Assembly (NCBI RefSeq): GCF_901709675.1
Contig: NC_051097.1
Span: 3,088,539 to 3,152,538, forward strand
Reading direction: 5' to 3'
Source: Syngnathus acus
Lineage: Eukaryota > Chordata > Actinopteri > Syngnathiformes > Syngnathidae
DNA length: 64,000 bases
Part shown: piece by piece, positions 59,401 to 64,000 of the stretch
How positions within the stretch are numbered: position 1 is the stretch's first letter
Layout: the number at the start of each line of letters is the position of its first letter
The notes under the pieces: model-generated
What the model saw: the letters and a program-made list of their open reading frames with translations, nothing else
Told to the model about the DNA's origin: nothing
The model's database searches: none
Position numbers and translations under genes: made by a program

Positions 59401-61823
59401 TGAGAAGCCACCATTTTGATGCCGCCAATTAAGGCATTTATCCGCCTACCTCTGAAGGCTCATTCAGCGTGTTTTGCTTGGTCTCCTCCTGAAAGGAACT
59501 TTGGCATGCGACAAAACGTAATGAAAATGAACCAATGCTTAAAAATCGTTCAGATGCCAAAATTAGTCTGTATGCAGAAACGTTCATCGGGCAGAAACGA
59601 GCTAGTTTGGTTCGACTTTGTCTTGGTGAACTCATTCAGGTGCATCAATGCTCATCAGGCCCACTCAGGCTCACCGGTCTGTTGTAACTTGCAGAGTACT
59701 GCGGAGTGGAAGGCATCCTCCCTCGCTACAGGAAAATGTGCAACGGCCACCAAAAATGCCACATTGCGCTTTTGGAGGACGATTCCTGCCCTGCCACCTC
59801 CAAATATCTGGAGATGGTCTATAGCTGTGAGCACAAAGGTGGGCTTCACGTTTTGTGGTCTTCTGCTCTGCAATCTAAAAACCAATACAAGGAGTCACAC
59901 AAGAGGATAGATGGGCAGATTTCTTTTAATTTGGCCTTTAAGCATCCGTTCCAAATGAAAATGACTTTTGGCTGTCCTCAGTATGTCTTGACAGTCTGGG
60001 CATCGCGGACGGGAGCCTCGCAGACTCTGTCTTCAAAGCCTCCTCCTCGATGGAAGACGCCACCCCAGAAAAAGCCCGCCTCAACGGGGAGTCCTGCTGG
60101 AAGCCGTCAAAAGCTCGTACGCAGATAATTGACAGCTTGGCACTGTGGTCTCCTGAGCGTTCTAATGTCTTGTCCCCTCCAGCCGTCGGCAGCTGGATCC
60201 AGGTGAACCTCGGTTACAAGAGAAAGGTGATGGCGATCGTGACCCAGGGGTGTGATAGCAACAATACTCGCTCCTGGGACATCCAACTTGAGATGAAGGT
60301 GAGCGTTGATAGGAGGAAGTGGACCAAACACCCAAACAGGAAGGTGAGCACAGGGCTAATCGGGTCGACCGCAACCTCATCCTCCAATCTTGTCACCACA
60401 AACAAGGAAACATTCTATTTCTAGTTCATCGGTGGTGGGACTCATCTGCTTGAGACGCCCGCGTTCGCTCAGTACGTCCGCATTCTGCCGCTGGAGAATC
60501 GTCCAGAATTTGGCCTCCGCTTAGACATCTTGGGATGCCCACATGACGGTGAGCAACACAATCTACTGCTTTGCTTGCCAAAAACAACAAGCCCAAAACA
60601 ATGAAAAATGATCCCGCCTTATGTGTGACAGATGCGATGACCTGCGCCAGACAGTTCAACAGCCTCCACTTGACCGATTCGATGACGTGAGTCACACTTG
60701 ACACAATGTTTCATGACGATGACCACCTGTCATCAATTTCACAACATACGTGTCTTCTGCAGGTTCTACTGTCCACCTGGGTGTGCCAAAGACAAACACT
60801 TTGTCTTTGGAACATTGGTCTACTCTGAGGTACATGAGTGCCTGAGCCACTGGTCGAGTTCTTGTATGTGACTGTAACTTTGTGTAAATGCAGAGCTCGC
60901 ACATTTGCGCCGCCGCCATTCACGCTGGAGTCATTCAGAATAACATTGGAGGAGATTGCATTGTGATGCGAGCTCCCAAACAGCAAGTCTCCGCGGGCTC
61001 CGCTGGGAATGGGATCATCTCCAGACAGTGAGTGACCAACTTTCACAGAAAAGTCCCATGAAGAGCCACCAGCTAATTACCGCTTTCCTATCTGCAGTTT
61101 GGACGACCCACTGGGTGATTCTTATACGTTTGCAGATGGGGGTGAGTTCAAAAACCATTTCTTTATGTCACGGCAACTGTCATGACCACTAAAACTCACA
61201 CGGGGTCTCGCCTACAGAGCCCAGATGCTCGGCACCTGACTGGGAGGAGTTTGCGGGATTTTGCTACAAACCTTTTGACGACGAAAGGAACTGGGCTGAT
61301 GCTCAACAAGTCTGCCGTGGTTTTGGTGCCGAACTGGTGTCCATCCGCACCGAGGTCGAGCAGGCGTGGGTGAAAAATGCCTCCAACTTTGGTGCGCATC
61401 CCAAACGTTAATTAACAATCTCCGTCAAACGAATCGATGGGTGCAATACCTGAGAACTGGATGAGAGCTCTGTTCCCATCCATCCTCTGCAGAAACCAGC
61501 GACATGTGGACCGGACTGAACGACCTGGCGCTTCCCGGCATGTTCGTGTGGTCGGACCGCCACAAGGTGACCTTCACCCACTGGGTCGCAGGAGACCCCA
61601 ACCAGCGAGTTGGCCTCGGCAAGCACTGCGTGGCTCTGTTACGGCAGGTGGGTGCCCAAAAGAGCATTTGGAAGAATACCTATGCGGTCCACTGAAACTG
61701 ATTGTTTTCTTTCAGACTGGAAAATGGAAGCTAATGTCTTGCGCCCAAGTCAACAGCTTCATGTGCAAGATGCTCACAGTGCACTTTCCAATGACCTCAT
61801 TGAAGCCACAGGTGGCGCAGTAG
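35330..61823 (+). CDS. giant secreted mosaic lectin: signal peptide, about 14 CTLDs, SUEL, F5/8C, LCCL, CTLD
   Basis: I do not recognise this as a named gene. Read from splice signals it has about 67 coding exons and about 2,560 residues. Order: signal-peptide exon (35330-35408), five tandem units of A, B and C CTLDs (unit 1: 41985-44690; unit 2: 45608-48223; unit 3: 48423-51290; unit 4: 52860-55672; unit 5: 55802-59173), SUEL (59240-59838), F5/8C (59982-60548), LCCL (60632-61141), last CTLD (61218-61823, stop TAG). Units begin and end in phase 1, and the exon sums of units 2 to 5 are each divisible by three. There is no transmembrane or GPI-like C-terminus, so secretion is inferred. It lacks the ricin-B and fibronectin-II domains of mannose receptors. 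One gene rather than several is supported by a single signal exon, a single polyadenylation site and matching phases. Confidence 0.75.
36600..36801 (+). repeat. duplicated pre-unit intron sequence
   Basis: This stretch (TTGAAATTATTCAGCATATT ... TTGCTGAATTTCTGGTTTT) recurs at about 45170-45564 (interrupted by a SINE) and 52598-52817, each time just before an A1 exon. It shows that duplication of the lectin units carried non-coding flanks. Extended similarity on the left reaches to about 36420 versus 52390. Confidence 0.85.
36802..36806. repeat. target-site duplication, left
   Basis: CACCA, matched by CACCA at 41939-41943 on the other side of the LTR retrotransposon. Paralogous units read TTTTCACCAAAGGTTG at this place, confirming the empty site. 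Confidence 0.92.
36807..37152 (-). repeat. 3' LTR of the copia-type element
   Basis: 346 bp. On the plus strand it starts TGTAAAGTG and ends TACTTAACA, so on the element strand it has the usual TG...CA ends. Same sequence as the other LTR. Confidence 0.95.
37344..41297 (-). CDS. copia-type gag-pol polyprotein, 1,317 residues, C-terminus frameshifted
   Basis: Single frame from ATG 41297. Gag comes first, with a zinc knuckle CYRCGTKGHKSRGC (near residue 235) and a second Cys/His cluster CSYCNSNTHQESIC. Then protease VDGGATSH (near 310), integrase HHCC with catalytic HTDLAGPM, SDNGTEF and SPHQNGTAERGWRT, RT with QMDVKTAYLHAP and the active site WVDDL, and RNase H with YCDADWAS, STCEAEYMS and YEDNQGTIALA. 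Close to the end (about 37410) the frame shifts after CKH, so the last roughly 25 residues (KVPLHQRTC... to stop) are off-frame compared with copia RNase H tails. The family normally ends about 30-40 residues later in the other frame. All earlier catalytic motifs are present. Confidence 0.93.
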   Translation of the reverse strand: MASTTAGIIAAQLLFDGSEDKYELWETRFLGHLHIRKLKRTILNEPATDTSEEELAQDVANNADCYAELIRLLDDKSLSLIRHDAADDGRKALKMLREHYSGKSKPRIINLYTSLTRLNMTGNESVTDYMIRAENLITALRDAGETMSDGLTIAMVLNGLPDSFKPLAVHVTQNEDTVTFTDFKRRLRIYEETERMKLIESADNVMKTCVKPSRGSTKKHISNRNGEDSADLTCYRCGTKGHKSRGCTRKVWCSYCNSNTHQESICRKKRTQDGARQIAEGETGNQDQLFKAEHMKKKRLSDNVKMKGIMVDGGATSHIVNDIQTFTSFDESFKPESHSVELADGTKCSGIAQRRGTAVIYLRDDAGRQQTAQLREALYMPSYPHNIFSVARATNGGATITFKKGDSHIVTKDGSRFDIHESDNLFYLPTIEKNVIDKCKQCVSHDVQTWHEIFGHCNYDDVQRLQGVVKGMEIKGSAVKPAFCEVCTQGKFTQTRNREPDSKAKKPLELVHTDLAGPMRTPSIEGHRYAQSFTDDYSGTILVYFLMSKADTVQATERFLADIAPYGEVKCIRSDNGTEFTSRDFQTLLRINRIKHETSAPYSPHQNGTAERGWRTLYDMGRCFLIESKLPDTLWNYAIQTAAYVRNRCYNRRTKKTPYELLNGREPNVSKLQKFGSVCFAYKQEKGKLESRCEQGVFVGYDKNSPAYLVYYPDTEKVQKHRLVKFTQAAKEKETQTPESHTGCNDIEVHPRVNKDENVDDECVYVPDDCTQSDVSRALPDMTERTPRDRATETEIRRNPPRNRRLPSHLQEFETEDTVDKLITCVDFCYKAVCDIPQTYQDTIVSSKSKQWKNAMDEEMRSLEENKTFTLTQLPPGKQAVGGRWVYALKSDIDGSDKYKARFVAKGYSQRQGTDYEETFSPTADMTSVRVIMQKAAQEDLILHQMDVKTAYLHAPIDCEIYLEQPQGYEKESENGEKMVCKLHKSLYGLKQSGRNWNVMLHTYLSENGFEQNAADHCVYTREKDNEKVILLVWVDDLIIAASSENVLNSVKGMLADRFKMKDLGKLNHFLGIDFDQTEGQVKMSQKRYVNKILDRFEMHNCRPRETPCEPKLEYSEDAQKMKDPRKYREAVGSLIYLSTCTRPDLSYVVSKLSQHFADPTEEHWSTVKHVFRYLKNTTEQELRFKRSETLGLRVYCDADWASDVTDRHSTTGFCVNMSERSALISWKARKQSTVALSTCEAEYMSLASAIQECIYLEQLLRGIDKYEYAQTKVYEDNQGTIALARNPVSRQRCKHKVPLHQRTCKEWEDNLRVLSY
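41579..41592 (-). promoter_or_regulatory. primer-binding site matching the initiator Met-tRNA anticodon arm
   Basis: Immediately inside the 5' LTR the plus strand reads CTGGGCCCATAACC, equal to the anticodon stem-loop of vertebrate initiator tRNA-Met (anticodon CAT). The element RNA therefore pairs with an internal tRNA region, not the 3' end. Drosophila copia is known to use a 39-nt 5' half of initiator tRNA-Met as primer; this site fits the same mechanism. Confidence 0.8.
41593..41938 (-). repeat. 5' LTR of the copia-type element
   Basis: 346 bp, same length and, by eye, same sequence as the 3' LTR. On the element strand a TATA-like GTTATATAC lies near 41855, a likely promoter for transcription running leftward. 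Confidence 0.95.
41939..41943. repeat. target-site duplication, right
   Basis: CACCA, partner of 36802-36806; it lies 41 bases before the first base of the downstream A1 exon at 41985. Confidence 0.92.
41985..43308 (+). CDS. lectin unit 1, CTLD A
   Basis: Exons 41985-42202, 42941-43053 and 43187-43308. They encode the N-terminal strand GWNSHGSKCYKKIDATNGWL, the WIGL motif as FWIGLSNL, VCDKDSCQIFGAGEKRLNWS and a C-terminal half with SSDDESCAYVNQG and GSCRSSLAYMC. Cysteines fit a long-form CTLD. The calcium/sugar motifs EPN and WND are missing (WDTAQDG and WRHGSC stand in their place). The 738-base intron after WIGLSNL is much longer than the 66- to 110-base introns at this position in other units. 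Confidence 0.8.
43380..44442 (+). CDS. lectin unit 1, CTLD B, altered acceptor in one exon
   Basis: Exons 43380-43442, 43516-43671, a third ending at 43834, and 44325-44442. They encode CPDVWPCSYKDLGYTYSRVE, CDSGEFLYKDSCYHFEGRK, WLGLKNNSGKFEWRDGSST and DDVPWYHQKFLGDCTKL to RPSICQK. The third exon's aligned acceptor AG is GG here (43765-43766). An upstream AG at 43750-43751 would start the exon at 43752, 15 bases earlier, and keeps the frame open, so the domain may survive with five added residues. Confidence 0.65.
44522..44690 (+). pseudogene. lectin unit 1, CTLD C remnant
   Basis: Linker exon 44522-44572 is intact (GKARATVPLLSG...). The next exon starts at 44644 with SANCGWWRENPANE and then breaks off near 44690 into unrelated sequence with a stop within two codons. 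The other C exons of the unit are absent. Splicing from 44572 (phase 1) straight to the unit 2 A1 exon at 45608 would skip the remnant in frame. Confidence 0.75.
44691..45169. repeat. unclassified insertion or deletion junction after truncated CTLD C
   Basis: Unrelated to other units. It contains GTAACTCGTTACCGGGAAAA-type sequence that resembles a common fish interspersed repeat, and a G run at 45076-45090. It replaces the rest of the unit 1 C module. Its right side joins the duplicated pre-unit sequence near 45170. Confidence 0.5.
45352..45525 (-). mobile_element. 3' part of SINE family 2, inverted
   Basis: The complement of GGGAATCATTTGGTGATCTG and GAGCAGTGAGCAGCAGC matches the body of the SINE at 31497-31790. 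The tRNA-like head is missing. It lies in the intron before unit 2. Confidence 0.8.
45608..46319 (+). CDS. lectin unit 2, CTLD A
   Basis: Exons 45608-45828, 45895-46007 and 46198-46319. They give CDTVNGWSPHGSNCYKKMST, FWIGLSNL, VCDKDWCQFFEAAEKGLTWS, TPIYANWTSSQDG and SNDESCAYVNQG to GSCGSSLAYMC. The intron 45829-45894 is only 66 bases, has no stop and a length divisible by three, so its retention would add 22 residues in frame. Comparison with units 1, 4 and 5, where the same position is clearly an intron, argues it is normally removed. Confidence 0.85.
46390..47312 (+). CDS. lectin unit 2, CTLD B
   Basis: Exons 46390-46452, 46531-46686, 46782-46849 and 47195-47312. They encode CPEGWPCSYKDFGHTYSRVE, CDSGEFLYKDSCYHFEGRN, WLGLKKNNGKFEWRDGSST and DDVPWHLLKYSGDCTKL to RPSICQK. 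The first exon's donor reads GTTGAG where all other units have GTGAGT, a weaker site. No EPN or WND motif is present. Confidence 0.8.
47392..48223 (+). CDS. lectin unit 2, CTLD C
   Basis: Exons 47392-47436 (linker GKARASLPPLPASASG), 47508-47675, 47934-48044 and 48113-48223. They encode KCGLWRENPANDFCYLINDM, TWKEARDECARRRGNLLAIT, SLWLDASDTNVEVGSKQSDE and VVDCEKKSGYVCRRR. The third exon ends at a GTGGGT donor. The last exon joins in phase 1 directly to the unit 3 A1 exon with no linker. Confidence 0.8.
48423..49116 (+). CDS. lectin unit 3, CTLD A
   Basis: Exons 48423-48631, 48698-48810 and 48995-49116. They encode CEMTKGWHSFGSSCYRKMET, FWIGLSNL, DCAEVWCQFFKAGEKRLTWS and SDDESCTYVNQG to GSCRSSLMYMC. 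The intron 48632-48697 is again 66 bases and open in frame. The A1 exon is 12 bases shorter than in units 2 and 4, a mark shared with unit 5. Confidence 0.85.
49188..50258 (+). CDS. lectin unit 3, CTLD B
   Basis: Exons 49188-49250, 49327-49485, 49615-49685 and 50138-50258. They encode CPDGRLCSYKDYGIGYNRVE, CDTGDFLYRDSCYHFEGMK, GVQSWVGLKKNKDNFEWSDA and GNIVWVPNGPKGRGGCSALS to SRPFICKK. This is a complete CTLD pattern without EPN/WND. It differs strongly from the B domains of units 1, 2 and 4 and matches unit 5. Confidence 0.85.
50375..51290 (+). CDS. lectin unit 3, CTLD C and linker exon
   Basis: Exons 50375-50410 (AKVQEFLLPPPAG linker), 50489-50659, 50881-51000, 51078-51188 and a proline-rich linker 51258-51290 (GIPAKPQQPLPG). 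The domain shows KCGWWLDRSSSSDFCYLIQH, TWQKARDDCLRRGGDLLSI, SLWLGANNKIMKDGSEWTDG and NGRWKFDDCRKKRGYICKK. All junctions are phase 1. The linker exon then matches the phase of the unit 4 A1 exon at 52860. Confidence 0.85.
51291..52859. other. long intron between lectin units 3 and 4
   Basis: Contains a GT microsatellite ending in a G run (51569-51601) and, from about 52390, the duplicated pre-unit sequence that also lies before unit 1. No exon or clear transposon is seen. Confidence 0.6.
52860..53658 (+). CDS. lectin unit 4, CTLD A
   Basis: Exons 52860-53080, 53191-53303 and 53537-53658. They encode CDTVNGWSPHGSNCYKKMET, FWIGLSNL, NCNETWCQFFKAGEKSVTWS and NDESCAYINEG to GSCRSSLVYMC. The first intron (110 bases) has a GTAAGT donor and stops in frame, proving that this position is an intron. 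The intron at 53304-53536 carries AT-rich simple sequence near 53400-53445. Confidence 0.85.
53724..54812 (+). CDS. lectin unit 4, CTLD B
   Basis: Exons 53724-53786, 53915-54070, 54166-54233 and 54698-54812. They encode CPDGWPCSYKDLGYSYSRVE, CDSDEFLYKDSCYHFEGTP, VQPWLGLKESTAKFEWLDG and NVTKNLTQNADDCAKLNENG to RPSICQK. The last exon has an N-glycosylation sequon (NVT and NLT). It resembles units 1 and 2. Confidence 0.8.
54892..55672 (+). CDS. lectin unit 4, CTLD C
   Basis: Exons 54892-54942 (linker), 55014-55181, 55383-55493 and 55562-55672. They encode KCGWWRENPANDLCYLINAM, TWKEARDECARLRGNLLAIT, SLWLDASDTIVEVGSKQSDE and VVDCEKKRGYVCKRR. It is nearly the same as unit 2 C, exon for exon and length for length, including the intron 55494-55561. 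Confidence 0.85.
55802..56484 (+). CDS. lectin unit 5, CTLD A
   Basis: Exons 55802-56010, 56083-56195 and 56363-56484. They encode CERTKGWRRFGSNCYKKMET, FWIGRSNL (Leu to Arg change in the usual WIGL motif), NCDVAWCQFFEAGEKRLSLS and SDHESCAYVNQG to GSCGSSLAYMC. The 72-base first intron has an in-frame TAG. The WIGR change may weaken folding of this copy. Confidence 0.82.
56557..58139 (+). CDS. lectin unit 5, CTLD B
   Basis: Exons 56557-56619, 56699-56857, 56987-57057 and 58019-58139. They encode CPDGRLCSYKDYGTGYNRVE, CDTGDFLYRDSCYHFEGMK, GVQSWVGLKKNKDNFEWSDA and GNIAWVLNRPTGRGDCCALS to SRSFICKK. Exon lengths (63, 159, 71, 121) equal those of unit 3 exactly. The last intron is longer because of an insertion at about 57217-57743. 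Confidence 0.85.
57217..57743. repeat. about 530-bp insertion in the unit 5 intron, with a 56-bp tandem duplication
   Basis: Absent from the matching unit 3 intron (near 49845). It contains two copies of AGATGAAATAAGTTTACAAA... starting at 57280 and 57336 (period 56). No reading frame is convincing; its type is unknown. Confidence 0.7.
58225..59173 (+). CDS. lectin unit 5, CTLD C and linker exon
   Basis: Exons 58225-58260 (AKVQELVLPPPAG; donor GTTGGC, weaker than the GTGGGC of unit 3), 58339-58506, 58764-58883, 58961-59071 and linker 59141-59173 (GNSPKPSKPHEG). They encode KCGWWPDQSSSDFCYLIQRR, TWQKARDDCLRHGGDLLSI, SLWLGVNNNITKDGSEWTDG and NGRWKFDDCRKKRGYICKK. The linker leads into the galactose-binding domain in phase 1. 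Confidence 0.85.
59240..59838 (+). CDS. lectin gene, SUEL-type galactose-binding domain
   Basis: Exons 59240-59392 and 59695-59838. They encode EILICDNGSADLFCEGEDQK, GRISIQSAFYGRRSDDVC and YCGVEGILPRYRKMCNGHQK to CPATSKYLEMVYSCEHK. Features of the sea-urchin-egg-lectin/rhamnose-binding fold are the early cysteine after the first strand, the AFYGR motif with Cys, the C-x-G/C-x-L middle and a DSCPATSKYLEMVYSC ending (family: DPCxGTxKYLxVxYxC). Phase 1 at both outer ends. Confidence 0.85.
59982..60548 (+). CDS. lectin gene, F5/8 type C (discoidin) domain
   Basis: Exons 59982-60116, 60183-60343 and 60425-60548. They encode CLDSLGIADGSLADSVFKAS, RLNGESCWKPSK, GSWIQVNLGYKRKVMAIVTQ, SWDIQLEMKVSVDRRKW and FAQYVRILPLENRPEFGLRL ending DILGCPHD. 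This matches the discoidin pattern: starting Cys, SLG..DG.I/L.DS, W.QV.LG, TQG, Y.RI.P and a closing GC. Confidence 0.88.
60632..61141 (+). CDS. lectin gene, LCCL domain
   Basis: Exons 60632-60686, 60763-60829, 60894-61027 and 61098-61141. They encode FYCPPGCAKDKHFVFGTLVY, SSHICAAAIHAGVIQNNIGG and SAGNGIISRHLDDPLGDSYT. The strings YCPPGC, VFGT.VY, SxICxAAIHAGVI and NGI.S are the LCCL signature (Limulus factor C, cochlin, Lgl1). The exon phases are mixed (2, 0, 2, 1), unlike the phase-1 CTLD units. Confidence 0.9.
61218..61823 (+). CDS. lectin gene, last CTLD and C-terminus
   Basis: Exons 61218-61391, 61493-61647 and 61716-61823 (TAG). They encode CSAPDWEEFAGFCYKPFDDE, DAQQVCRGFGAELVSIRTEV, MWTGLNDLALPGMFVWSD, HWVAGDPNQ, HCVALLRQ and WKLMSCAQVNSFMCK. 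GDPN stands where sugar-binding CTLDs have EPN, but the WND motif is absent (WKLMSC). It is clearly different from the A, B and C types. Twenty polar/hydrophobic residues follow and end the protein; no membrane helix. Confidence 0.88.
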
Positions 61824-62835
61824 AGTCCACCTTGGTGACAGCCTCGCCGTGTCAGTTCCCAATGGCCCAAGACCACTCAATGCCCGTGGAGAAAATTGAC
61901 AACGGCGCCGCTCAAGCAAGTCATCGAGGAAGAAATTTAATGCCCTCCCTACTCTGCTCAATGATTATAAATAGTATCAAAATTGTAATAACAACACCTC
62001 TGCACAAGTGTATAGCATTTAGCTTAGCCGTTATTAGCCAACTAGATGTGTCCAGATGAAATGTGAACAAGCATTCTATGTTCACCAACACTCGACTCTA
62101 CTTGGGGCCTGTTTGTCCTTCTATTCTTTTTTGCGCGCTTGACAACTTTGACTGCCTTTTCGTAAACAAGGTCACTCACTCAAAGAGCAAAACACATTGA
62201 TTCCAGTGCTTTCAATGAGGACAATCGTAAGAATGTGAGAGACAAGAATAGTTTTTAATCTTGAATGAAAGTCCGAAGTCAGTATTGTTCTTTGTATTGT
62301 TTTTTAATCATGTCGTGTTGTCTAGTCCTAATAACCCTTTAAAATGGGAGCCCAGACTCGACAGCTTTTTGTTTTATTCCGGTCAAAGAACGCTTCTATA
62401 GATTGTATGATTACAAATAATGAATCTAAAAAGAGCTTTGTTACTGCCAATGTTGTCTGCAATTAAACACTGTAGTAATGAGAGTTTTTACCTGGAAGGA
62501 TAATCCCGTATTTTCCATAATCCATCATTTTCTACGGTATGTTACTGTAGCTACAATTCACTGTATATCATGTAAATGTATATCCAGTTATTGCATTTTT
62601 GATTACTGATTGCAGTATATTACTTGATCACTGCTGTCAGAAAAATGTCGGTTTTCACTGTTGTTGTTTCTTTGTTATGTGACTGCATCTACAGTTCACT
62701 GTAGATCATGTAAATTTATATCCAGTTATTGCATTTTTGATTACTGATTGCAGTATATTACTTGATCACTGCTGCTGTTGGTTTTCACTGTTGTTTTTCT
62801 TCAAAATTTCAAAATAAAAGCAACTGATTACGATT
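61824..62835 (+). other. lectin 3' UTR with 138-bp tandem duplication and polyA signal
   Basis: No gene follows the stop. Two copies of a 138-base unit (TATGTTACTGTAGCTACA... from 62538; TATGTGACTGCATCTACA... from 62676) precede an AATAAA at 62813-62818 followed by GT-rich sequence, a good end for the transcript. Confidence 0.65.
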
Positions 62836-63307
62836 TTGGGGTTTTTTTTCTACATTTTTTGACTGATTCAAACTTTGCCAACTAAACTGTTCAGTTCTTT
62901 CTGTCACGTGCCGTGCCACCTGGTATTACTCGACAATGGTGACGCCTCGAGGCCATAAATATTTTACCTAAACAGCCCTTTAACCGATTCCCAGTAACTG
63001 CCAATTGATCCTAAAATCATTACCCATTGCCCCCCAAAACTGTTTGCCTCATGACGATGACGATGGAGAGGCAGTTCTTTTCAACTAAAGTTTTTGGGGC
63101 AGAAACTGAGAAAGTGCAGTCCCTTCTGAGTTTTCTCTTGGTGATGGGGAGTTAGCAAACACTGACCTGTTAACCTCGGGCATTCTGAACGAGCTGTCGT
63201 CAGGCATGCATTGTCTGGCTGACTCCAACAAAAATTGCAATACAGTAGCCTAAAATATTTTTGACAAAACCATAAATTGTGCTGTTTGGAGAGCAATGTT
63301 TTGCGTT

Positions 63308-63380
<73 letters not shown>

Positions 63381-63776
63381 GCGTGTGCGTTTGTGGCCTG
63401 GTAAACCTTCAACTTTTGAAAACTGTGTGGAAGATTGGACCCAATTCAGATCTGAGCAATCCGGGCAACTAGTTTCTAAACTTACACCTGACGCTCAATT
63501 TAAATTTTATTCCATGCGACTTTCTGTTTCACGCAGACCATGGACCCCAATTTTATTGTCATAAATACATTTTCAAGTAGTATTTTAAATGGATGATATA
63601 ATGACCCTACAAAGCTAACTGACTAGCACGTAAACGATAGCGCTAGTGATTTGATGAATTTCTGTGACCAATTTAAAGGTGTTTGATAAGATGTAAACGG
63701 GCTGTTTGATCTTTATGACTGCTTTAGTTTTTGCTGCTTTATTGTTTGTTTATTTATTGTTTATTGTTGTTTTGCT
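62836..63776. other. intergenic, no gene seen
   Basis: Contains a (GT)n microsatellite at about 63309-63375 with a GTGCGT end. No splice-supported frame or RNA gene is visible. Confidence 0.6.
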
Positions 63777-64000
63777 GGGCGGCTCGGTGACGCACTGGTT
63801 AGCACGTCCGCCTCACAGTTAGGAGGGTGCTGGTTCGATTCCACCTCCGACCCTCCCTGTGTGGAGTTTGCATGTTCTCCCTGTGCCTGCGTAGGTTTTC
63901 TCCGGGCACTCTGGTTTCCTCCCACCTCCCAAAAAATATGCTTGTGTCACCCCTAGGTGTGAGTGCGGATGATTGTTCATCTCTGTGTGCCTTGCAGTCG
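63777..64000 (+). mobile_element. tRNA-derived SINE, family 1, cut by window end
   Basis: Starts GGGCGGCTCGGTGACGCACT with box B GGTTCGATTCC. It follows the same order as the SINE at 21373 but lacks its last part because the window ends. Confidence 0.9.

Noticed and set aside
35330-61823. Macrophage mannose receptor or phospholipase A2 receptor
   Set aside because: Those have a ricin-type domain, a fibronectin II domain, 8-10 CTLDs and a membrane helix. Here those are absent and SUEL, F5/8C and LCCL are present.

Overview
The window is eukaryotic and looks like a percomorph teleost fish. Supporting signs are intron-rich genes with GT/AG splice sites, the gene order shroom3 - sowahb, several fish-type tRNA-derived SINEs, Tc1 transposons, LINE 3' ends, long GT/CA microsatellites and a Ty1/copia retrotransposon. 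A syngnathid-like fish is possible from the dominant SINE family, but I cannot prove the species.

Layout. (1) 1-19.5 kb, + strand: the 3' part of a Shroom-family gene, 22 coding exons, with the ASD1 and ASD2 actin/ROCK-binding regions. It is called shroom3 because sowahb follows it. The PDZ-coding start lies upstream of the window. Its introns hold a TA-flanked DNA element built around a 251-bp tandem repeat, LINE and MITE pieces, and a SINE. (2) 19.5-22.4 kb: intergenic, with two SINEs and a MITE-like element. (3) 22.4-27.1 kb, + strand: sowahb (sosondowah ankyrin protein) in five exons. (4) 27-35 kb: no host gene. It contains a LINE fragment, three dead Tc1-type elements, a CA/GT-centred inverted repeat split by one of those Tc1 copies, microsatellites and a SINE. 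(5) 35.3-61.8 kb, + strand: one very large lectin gene I do not recognise as any named gene. It has a signal-peptide exon, five tandem genomic units each designed for three C-type lectin domains (CTLDs), then a galactose-binding (SUEL) domain, an F5/8C discoidin domain, an LCCL domain and a last CTLD, with no membrane segment. The conceptual product is about 2,560 residues in about 67 coding exons. A complete and apparently very young copia-type retrotransposon sits antisense in its first intron. (6) 61.8-64 kb: lectin 3' UTR, a GT microsatellite and a SINE cut by the window edge.

How the parts relate. shroom3 and sowahb are independent housekeeping/developmental neighbours. The lectin locus is an expanding array: every unit starts and ends in phase 1 and has an exon sum divisible by three, so whole-unit duplication lengthens the protein without breaking the frame. 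Units 2+3 and 4+5 are copies of one six-CTLD block. Unit 1 is decayed and has lost its third CTLD. All coordinates come from reading splice signals by eye; no alignment or database search was run.
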